Of a stretch of 64,000 bases of DNA, positions 58,753 to 64,000 are shown in pieces (within the stretch, counting starts at the first letter, position 1; each line of letters opens with the position of its first letter). The stretch is from Deltaproteobacteria bacterium UBA6601. GTDB lineage: Bacteria; Myxococcota_A; UBA796; UBA9615. Below the pieces are notes generated by a model. It had not been told where the DNA came from and made no database searches. It saw nothing but the letters and a program-made list of their open reading frames with translations. The translations under genes were made by a program, and so were the position numbers. The DNA is taken from NCBI GenBank assembly GCA_002433485.1, contig DJIF01000092.1, forward strand, positions 26,165 through 90,164, written 5' to 3'.

Positions 58753-61149
58753 GTGGAACAGAAACTAGGGAAATACACCCTCCTTAACTGCATCGGCGAA
58801 GGAGGAATGGGCCAGGTCTACCGGGCCCGCATGGACGGTGCCCACGGGTTCGAGAAAGAAGTCGCTATCAAGCGGCTTCGCTCAAGCCTACTGCGCAGCA
58901 CTGCGGCCAGCTCCAGCGACCCCCAGGCCCTCATCAACGAGGGCCGCATCGGCGGCCAGCTACAGCATCCCAATATCGTCGAGGTGTTCGAGCTCGGTGA
59001 GCATGAGGGCTCGCTGTTCATCGCCATGGAGCTCATCGATGGCATCCCTCTTAGCCGGGTACTGCGGCGCTTTCGCAGCGACTCCATGTTGATTCCTGTA
59101 AACGTCGCCCTGGACATCGCGGCACAGACCTGCCGCGGGCTCAGCTACGCCCACAACGTGGAGAATCGATACGGCAAGCATGCGCCGGTTGTGCACCGCG
59201 ACCTCAAGCCATCCAACATCATGGTCACCACCAGGGGTGTGGCCAAGATCCTCGATTTCGGTCTGGCTCGCACCGACAACAGTGAGATGGCCACAACCGG
59301 CTCGGGACTGGCAAAAGGCACCCCCCTATACATGTCGCCCGAGCACCTCGAAGGAGTCCGCCCCTACCCACCCCAGGCCGACATCTTCTCCTTCGGCGTG
59401 ATCCTCTACGAACTGGCGACCGGCAAGCTGTTGTTCGGTGCGGGCTCAATTCCCGAGATCATCGGTCGGGTTCAGTGGCAGGACCTTAAGAAGGCTCGCA
59501 CTGAAGCAGACCAGGCGATACCAGGCCTGGGCGAGGTGCTCGACGAGTGCCTGGCCCGCCCCATCGAGCGGCGCTGGAGCGACGCCCACGAAGGTGCACG
59601 TCTGCTGGAGAGCATGGCCCGTCAAGCGCGCCAGATGACCAGCACTGAGGACTTCGTCCAGCGCTTTCAGGAGGGCCGCTACGCACGCAGCGCCGGAAAA
59701 GCCGCCAAGCCCCGCAGTAAGGGTTCCTTCGGCGGCTCCTCAGACTCAGCCAGCAAACAGCCAGACAGCAAAGAGCAAACCCTCAGCTACGCGGCAATCC
59801 CCGGTCAGGAGGACTTTGACGAGGCCTATTACCGTGGCCGTCGCAGGCGACGCACCCTGCTAATGGCAAGCCTCTTGCTGGCTGCAGCCACCCTGATTGG
59901 TGGAGTCGCTGGATACGTCTACCGCGCTACCCTGGGGGTGAGTCTGGCCACCGAACGGGCGGAGGCCCTACTCAGTGAAGGAGACCTTGAGGGCTCGCTA
60001 AAGGGATGGCAGGAAGTCCTCGCGCGTCATGGTGGACGACCCGATGCACGCATCGCAATCGCCGCCATCCGGGGCAGAGAAGCGGGCGGCTCAGCAGAGC
60101 TGAATCAGCTGAATGAGACCCTCAAGCGCGTTTCAGACGGCAGTCTGGCGGAGTTTGTCCGACGGCAGCGCGCCTTCGCCCTGCTCCAGCGCAGCTTCGG
60201 CGACTACAAGCAGGCACATGGTGTACTTCGCGAAGCTCTGGATCGACTCTATCAGCGACAAGGCCCTGGCAACGAACAGCCGCCTCCTGCAGTGCTGTGG
60301 GAGTCTGCCGAGCTGGCCCTGGTCCTGAACCGGCCAGAAGAGGCTAAACGCGCCTTCCAGGAGCTCAGCCGGACCCTGCCGCCAAGCGTCGCCGCCGATG
60401 CGGCCGATGGTTACGTCCAGCTCATTGAGGCCGGTCACGCGGGGCTGCTCCGACTGGAGCTGCTGTGGCGCGATCGACTGATGGTCAAAGAATGGGGGGA
60501 ACTGCCCAACCTGCTGAGCAAAACCTCCCCACAGCAAGACTGGCTGGAGCTGCAGCGGCTTTCCTGGGCGCAGCGGGCACTCACTGAGGAACACCACGAG
60601 CTGGCTACCAAACTGGCCGCTCTGATCAAGAACCACCGCAACAAACGCAGTCGCTACACCATCGAGGCCGGCGCCCGCGCAGGCCTGGGTCAAGAACAGC
60701 GCTCCAGGCGGGCCCTTGACCGCGCACTCAGCGGTGCCCCGCGGCGTGCAGCCCGGGCCGCCAGCCATGCCCAGGTAGCTCTGGCCGCAATCCGTGGCGG
60801 CTGCTCCGAGGACTTCATCGACCAACAACTGGAAGCGCTGGAAGAGCTGGTGTCGCCAAAGGACCCTGACCTTGACCATTTACGAGGACTGCGCTCCGGC
60901 AGGGTGCTGATGCTGTCGACCTGGCAGGAAGGAGGCCGGGTCCTGAGAGATCTTCAGCTCGACCCGAGTAGCGGGCAGCTCTACCTGCCAGGCCTACAGC
61001 GAGGAGGCCCAGGCGGCAACCGTCTCATCCCGGCAACCAGCTTTGCCAGAGACAATCGCAGTCGCGGAGGCAGCTCCTGGCCCTTCGGCCCAAGCTTTCA
61101 TCCCATCGACGGAACCCCGCTTCAGCAGCTCTACCACCCACTTCGCTAG
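58753..61149 (+). CDS. Membrane Ser/Thr protein kinase with TPR-like extracytoplasmic region
   Basis: About 798 residues from the GTG at 58753. ATGs at 58393 and 58675 are in frame but overlap hflX antisense. Kinase motifs from this start: GEGGMGQVY (15-23), VAIKR (Lys40), HRDLKPSN (148-155, catalytic Asp150), DFGLA (168-172), and MSPEHLEG in the activation segment. A transmembrane helix follows at about 367-390 (LLMASLLLAAATLIGGVAGYVY). The rest (~400 residues) outside the cytoplasm has repeated helices (ATERAEALLSEGDLEGSLKGWQEVLARHGG, RAFQELSRTLPP) suggesting TPR-like sensing. It could phosphorylate ligands of the FHA proteins 36-46 kb away, but no link is shown. No ribosome site clearly fixes the start. 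Confidence 0.85.
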   Translation: MEQKLGKYTLLNCIGEGGMGQVYRARMDGAHGFEKEVAIKRLRSSLLRSTAASSSDPQALINEGRIGGQLQHPNIVEVFELGEHEGSLFIAMELIDGIPLSRVLRRFRSDSMLIPVNVALDIAAQTCRGLSYAHNVENRYGKHAPVVHRDLKPSNIMVTTRGVAKILDFGLARTDNSEMATTGSGLAKGTPLYMSPEHLEGVRPYPPQADIFSFGVILYELATGKLLFGAGSIPEIIGRVQWQDLKKARTEADQAIPGLGEVLDECLARPIERRWSDAHEGARLLESMARQARQMTSTEDFVQRFQEGRYARSAGKAAKPRSKGSFGGSSDSASKQPDSKEQTLSYAAIPGQEDFDEAYYRGRRRRRTLLMASLLLAAATLIGGVAGYVYRATLGVSLATERAEALLSEGDLEGSLKGWQEVLARHGGRPDARIAIAAIRGREAGGSAELNQLNETLKRVSDGSLAEFVRRQRAFALLQRSFGDYKQAHGVLREALDRLYQRQGPGNEQPPPAVLWESAELALVLNRPEEAKRAFQELSRTLPPSVAADAADGYVQLIEAGHAGLLRLELLWRDRLMVKEWGELPNLLSKTSPQQDWLELQRLSWAQRALTEEHHELATKLAALIKNHRNKRSRYTIEAGARAGLGQEQRSRRALDRALSGAPRRAARAASHAQVALAAIRGGCSEDFIDQQLEALEELVSPKDPDLDHLRGLRSGRVLMLSTWQEGGRVLRDLQLDPSSGQLYLPGLQRGGPGGNRLIPATSFARDNRSRGGSSWPFGPSFHPIDGTPLQQLYHPLR

Positions 61150-61160
61150 TAGACAGGACG

Positions 61161-61178
61161 CCGCTCCAGCTGGGGCGG
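61161..61178. terminator. Hairpin between convergent kinase and pdxA genes
   Basis: CCGCTCC (61161-61167) pairs with GGGGCGG (61172-61178) including one U-G pair, with a 4-base loop AGCT. It lies 12 bases after the kinase stop and 3 bases after the pdxA stop on the other strand, so it could serve both. No T run is present on either side, so the terminator call is uncertain. Confidence 0.4.
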
Positions 61179-61180
61179 TC

Positions 61181-62188
61181 CTAGCTCGCCAGTCCCGCTC
61201 CCCGATCGGATAGCGCACCCCTCTCGAGGCTCCTTGAGCGCTGGCGTCCGGTCATCGAAGAACGCGCCAACTGAGCGGCCATCCGGGCCGCTGAAAACAT
61301 CCCTTCAGGACGCGCCCGGCCCTGCCAGGCAATATCTCTGGCAGTGCCATGATCGACACTGGTGCGGAGCAGCGGCAGCCCGGCAGTGATGTTGACGGAG
61401 CGCCCTGCATCCAGCGTCTTTACCGCTACCAAACCCTGATCGTGATAAGCGGCTACCACTGCATCAAAGTGGCCGGCCAACGCTCGCGCAAACACCGTGT
61501 CGCCAGGATAGGGACCGCTCGCCGCAAGCTCCTCCACCGCCAGCAACTGCAAGGCAGCAGCGACAACGCTCTGGTCTTCAGCACCAAGACGGCCGCCCTC
61601 ACCGGCGTGAGGGTTGAGACCAGCCAGGGCGATCCTCGGTCGTTGGATTCCTCGCGCCTTGCGCACCACTTCCGCTGCCCCCCGGGCGGCTCGGGCGATG
61701 GACTCCTCAGTCCAGGCACCAGGGACCTCGGCGAGGGGCACATGCAAGGTCGCCAGCGACACGGTTAAACGCCCACCAGAGAACACCATCACCGCCTGCT
61801 CCTGCGGTGCCCCACAAAGAGCTGCGAGATAGGGCGTGTGCCCCATGTAAGGGAAGCCCTCGGCGATCAAGTCCGCCTTATGCAGGGGGCCGGTACAAAG
61901 AGCATCAAAGCGCCCATCGAGGCAGCCGCGCACGGCAGTCGCGATCTCGCCAATCCCAGGGAGGTGACCCCAGTCAGGATCGGCATCAGGATCTACCGGA
62001 ACGATGGGAAGTTCGTCTGGGGCGCCCCCCACAAGCTCCGCTGCCCGCTTCCAGAGCTCCGGGGGTCCGACCAGGGACAGCTCAAAGTCCGCAGCGTCAC
62101 CGAACTCAAGCCAAAGACGGATGGCAAGTTCCGGCCCGATGCCCAGGTAGTCCCCCGGAGTGACTACCACTCTCGGCCGCACACTCAC
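61181..62188 (-). CDS. pdxA: 4-hydroxythreonine-4-phosphate dehydrogenase
   Basis: About 335 residues from a GTG at 62188, which overlaps the surA-like stop as GTGA. A longer frame reaches 62233 but adds non-conserved residues. VVVTPGDYLGIGPELAIRL is the start of PdxA, GPLHKADLIAEG and GHTPYLA the substrate loop, and GLNPHAGEGG, AYHDQGLVAVK and SVDHGTARDIAWQG carry the three histidines that bind the metal. The enzyme oxidises 4-phosphohydroxy-L-threonine in vitamin B6 biosynthesis. The surA-pdxA pair is also seen in E. coli, which supports both calls. Confidence 0.93.
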   Translation of the reverse strand: MSVRPRVVVTPGDYLGIGPELAIRLWLEFGDAADFELSLVGPPELWKRAAELVGGAPDELPIVPVDPDADPDWGHLPGIGEIATAVRGCLDGRFDALCTGPLHKADLIAEGFPYMGHTPYLAALCGAPQEQAVMVFSGGRLTVSLATLHVPLAEVPGAWTEESIARAARGAAEVVRKARGIQRPRIALAGLNPHAGEGGRLGAEDQSVVAAALQLLAVEELAASGPYPGDTVFARALAGHFDAVVAAYHDQGLVAVKTLDAGRSVNITAGLPLLRTSVDHGTARDIAWQGRARPEGMFSAARMAAQLARSSMTGRQRSRSLERGALSDRGAGLAS

Positions 62189-63156
62189 CGGAAGACCTCG
62201 ACATGGGCACTGCGCCGCTGCTCGGCGGTCCACAACTCCAACTCTCGCTCCATCGCCGCTTCATTCAGCTGCCGCCCAATGGTGGCACGTTGCTCTTCAA
62301 AGTCGGCCTCGCCAGGCTCGATCTCCTCAGCGACCCGCAGCAGAAAGATGGCCCGCGGGGTATCGACCCGGACCGCCTCGCCAACCGCCGCCGACTCCAG
62401 GGCACTGACAAAGGCTGAGCTCAGATCGCGACGCTTGAAGACCCCGGCCTCACCGCCCTGCTCGCGAGTCGCTGGATCGTCGGAACGCAAGCGAGCGACC
62501 TGGGCAAAATCCTTGCCCGCCCGCAACTGCTCAAGCAGCACATCAGCCTCGCTGGACAAAGCCGCAACCAGCTCGTCATCTGCGTCCCGCGGCAGAGTCA
62601 ACAAAATCCTTTGCAGCCGCCAGGCCGGCTCTCGGGCCTGCTCAGCCTGGGCGCGATTAAAATGGGCCCGAATGTCTTCATCGGTGACGTTGACCCGCGA
62701 CCGGATCTCCAGTTCCATGAAGCGATACTGGCGGATCTGCTTGCGCATCTCCTTGCGGTAATCCTGCGGATTCATGCCCTGCTTCTGTAGCTGCTCCATC
62801 AGCTGGGGAACAGACAGCTTGTTCTGCCGCGCCACGTCGCTGATCGCAGACTCAACCTCTCGCTCGCCGACCTCCACGCCGCTGCGATCCATGGCCTGCT
62901 CCATCAGCTTCTGGTCGATCAAGCCATCCACTACCTGCTCTCTGAGGTCCTGCCGGGCTGCGGCCCGCTGCGGACCATCAAGACCCTTCAGCTCCTGCTC
63001 CTCAACCAGAGTCAGCACCTCCTCAACATCCGAATGGAGGATCAATTCCTGGTTGACTACAGCGACCACCTGGTCGACCAGTTCCCCGGCTTGCGCAGGA
63101 GCGCCAGTAAGGACAGACCATAAACCGGCCACAAAGACCACAAAACTCCTCACCAT
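62185..63156 (-). CDS. surA: SurA-like periplasmic chaperone/peptidyl-prolyl isomerase
   Basis: About 323 residues from the ATG at 63156 (MVRSFVVFVAGLWSVLTGAPAQA is the signal peptide). An upstream ATG frame to 63234 lies inside the preceding gene. The N-terminal domain (VDQVVAVVNQELILHSDVEEVL, VVDGLIDQKLMEQAMDR, NPQDYRKEMRKQIRQYRFMELEIR) matches SurA. One parvulin domain follows (RLQRILLTL, GKDFAQVARLRSDDPATREQGGEAGVF). E. coli SurA has two parvulin domains, so this is the short one-domain form. It handles outer-membrane proteins. Confidence 0.85.
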   Translation of the reverse strand: MVRSFVVFVAGLWSVLTGAPAQAGELVDQVVAVVNQELILHSDVEEVLTLVEEQELKGLDGPQRAAARQDLREQVVDGLIDQKLMEQAMDRSGVEVGEREVESAISDVARQNKLSVPQLMEQLQKQGMNPQDYRKEMRKQIRQYRFMELEIRSRVNVTDEDIRAHFNRAQAEQAREPAWRLQRILLTLPRDADDELVAALSSEADVLLEQLRAGKDFAQVARLRSDDPATREQGGEAGVFKRRDLSSAFVSALESAAVGEAVRVDTPRAIFLLRVAEEIEPGEADFEEQRATIGRQLNEAAMERELELWTAEQRRSAHVEVFR

Positions 63157-63157
63157 C

Positions 63158-64000
63158 TCAACTCTCCGCTCCCGGCCGCCCCCAGTAAGGCAGCCCCAGG
63201 TGACAACAGCGCAACCGCTCCACAGCACGCTCATCAGTCTCTACCTCAAAGGCTTCACTGCGTTCAGTCAGCCAGGCCTTGAAGCGCAACTCGGTGAACT
63301 CATCTCGCAGCAGCCTCTCAACTGCTGCGCGGGCCTCATCATCGCTCAAGGCCTGTCGAGGGCGCCGCTCAATGAGCTGAAAAATGTGATATCCGAGCGA
63401 GCTCTGCGCCGGACCGGCCAGCGCCCCCGGCTGCAGCCCATCCACCAGCTCAGCTAGCTGTGGAGGGGCAGAATCCAGACTCATCCAGCCCATGTCTCCG
63501 TTGCCGCCGTTGTGACGCAGGGCCAGCTCCTCGAAGTTGGCGCCAGCCAGCAGCTCTGAGTGCAGGCGTGCGGCGCTAACACGATCGGAGAGAAAGATTT
63601 GCCGCGCGCGGATCTGCTCGGGTCGAACCAGAGTCTCGCTGAGGCGGTCTCGAGCAGCCTCCAGTTGGGCCTCACTCAGCTCTAACTGAGCAGCCAACTC
63701 GGCGCGCACCCGCTGCTCGGCATCACCAAGCAGCATCCGCCTACGGACCACCTCCTGATAAGACTCCATGCTGCCAAAGCGCTCGCTCAGTTCCCGCTCC
63801 AGGGCCAGCTCGCTCAGTTCAGGGGGCTCTTGCTGGCGGCGGGCGCTCAGCTCGGCCGCCAACTGCTCGTCGGTGACCTGAAGCTCCCGGCTGCGGGCTT
63901 CAACCAGCAGGATGGTGTCCACCATGAGCTCCGACAGCAGGCGGCCCCGCAATGCCTCAAAGCCAGAGCCACTGCGCGGGAATTCGCCCGCCGCAGTGCG
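63158..64000 (-). CDS. Parvulin-type peptidyl-prolyl isomerase (5' end outside window)
   Basis: The frame is open to the right edge, so the gene is cut. The first visible TTG start at 63952 is probably internal. Helical N-terminal part (LMVDTILLVEARSRELQVTDEQLAAELSARR, MESYQEVVRRRMLL) resembles SurA_N/PpiD-type proteins. The parvulin domain has RARQIFLSDRV, GANFEELALRHNGGNGDMGWMSLDSAPPQLAELVDGL and GYHIFQLIERRP. The stop is one base before the surA ATG, so they are co-transcribed: a two-chaperone operon followed by pdxA. Confidence 0.82.
   Translation of the reverse strand, partial: RTAAGEFPRSGSGFEALRGRLLSELMVDTILLVEARSRELQVTDEQLAAELSARRQQEPPELSELALERELSERFGSMESYQEVVRRRMLLGDAEQRVRAELAAQLELSEAQLEAARDRLSETLVRPEQIRARQIFLSDRVSAARLHSELLAGANFEELALRHNGGNGDMGWMSLDSAPPQLAELVDGLQPGALAGPAQSSLGYHIFQLIERRPRQALSDDEARAAVERLLRDEFTELRFKAWLTERSEAFEVETDERAVERLRCCHLGLPYWGRPGAES

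Overview
The window looks like the chromosome of a GC-rich Gram-negative bacterium, most likely Myxococcota or a related deltaproteobacterial lineage. This is inferred from a MYXO-CTERM-like sorting tail on a giant thrombospondin-type-3 protein, lipoproteins with DDDDSA acidic linkers, outer-membrane chaperones, and FHA, VWA, PilZ and Ser/Thr-kinase proteins. There is no sign of a prophage (no capsid, portal, terminase or integrase) and I saw no tRNA, rRNA or CRISPR array.

The centre of interest is 12.1-50.2 kb. A contractile injection system (CIS) runs on the minus strand from a candidate promoter near 50.18 kb down to about 34.4 kb. In transcription order it encodes two gp5/VgrG-like spikes, a small unknown protein, a tail sheath, tube A, tubes B and C, a tail-assembly protein, a tiny conserved protein lacking a normal start codon, a divergent second sheath, tube D, a LysM tube-baseplate protein, a gpD-like hub, a previously hidden 41-codon ORF, gp25, baseplate J, tail protein I and a 319-residue baseplate-associated protein. 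Only 44 bases later, on the same strand, comes a complete eukaryote-like ubiquitin-type cassette: a ThiF/E1-like activating enzyme with an extra zinc ribbon, a four-helix membrane protein with a C-terminal RING/treble-clef-like finger (candidate E3), a beta-grasp ubiquitin-like protein without a terminal Gly-Gly, and an E2-like UBC protein with HPN and an active-site Cys. A membrane-anchored JAMM/JAB peptidase with tandem MPN domains, the matching deconjugase, lies at 19.2-22.1 kb. It is divergent from an FHA-transmembrane-lytic transglycosylase gene and faces a plus-strand set (12.2-19.1 kb) with an FHA membrane protein, a VWA membrane protein, a beta-helix protein and a 1206-residue disordered protein with a repeated S/T-P-x-A-R motif. 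I infer an envelope-associated CIS whose assembly or cargo is controlled by ubiquitin-like modification. I do not know of a described system with this combination.

Other regions. 0-11.8 kb: a lipoprotein hydrolase cut by the left edge, a VIT-VWA secreted protein, a CaiB-type CoA-transferase, the TSP3-repeat surface protein and two tandem polytopic GT-C-like membrane proteins. 24-31.1 kb: a double PilZ protein, a GldA/GldF/GldG-like ABC system, a DnaC/DnaI-like helicase loader with a DnaD-like partner, and an outer-membrane barrel-like protein. 50.2-56.4 kb: two lipoproteins and a Wzm/Wzt-type polysaccharide exporter with a glycosyltransferase. 56.4-64 kb: a small membrane protein, HflX, a membrane Ser/Thr kinase, and a pdxA-surA-parvulin operon that runs off the right edge.
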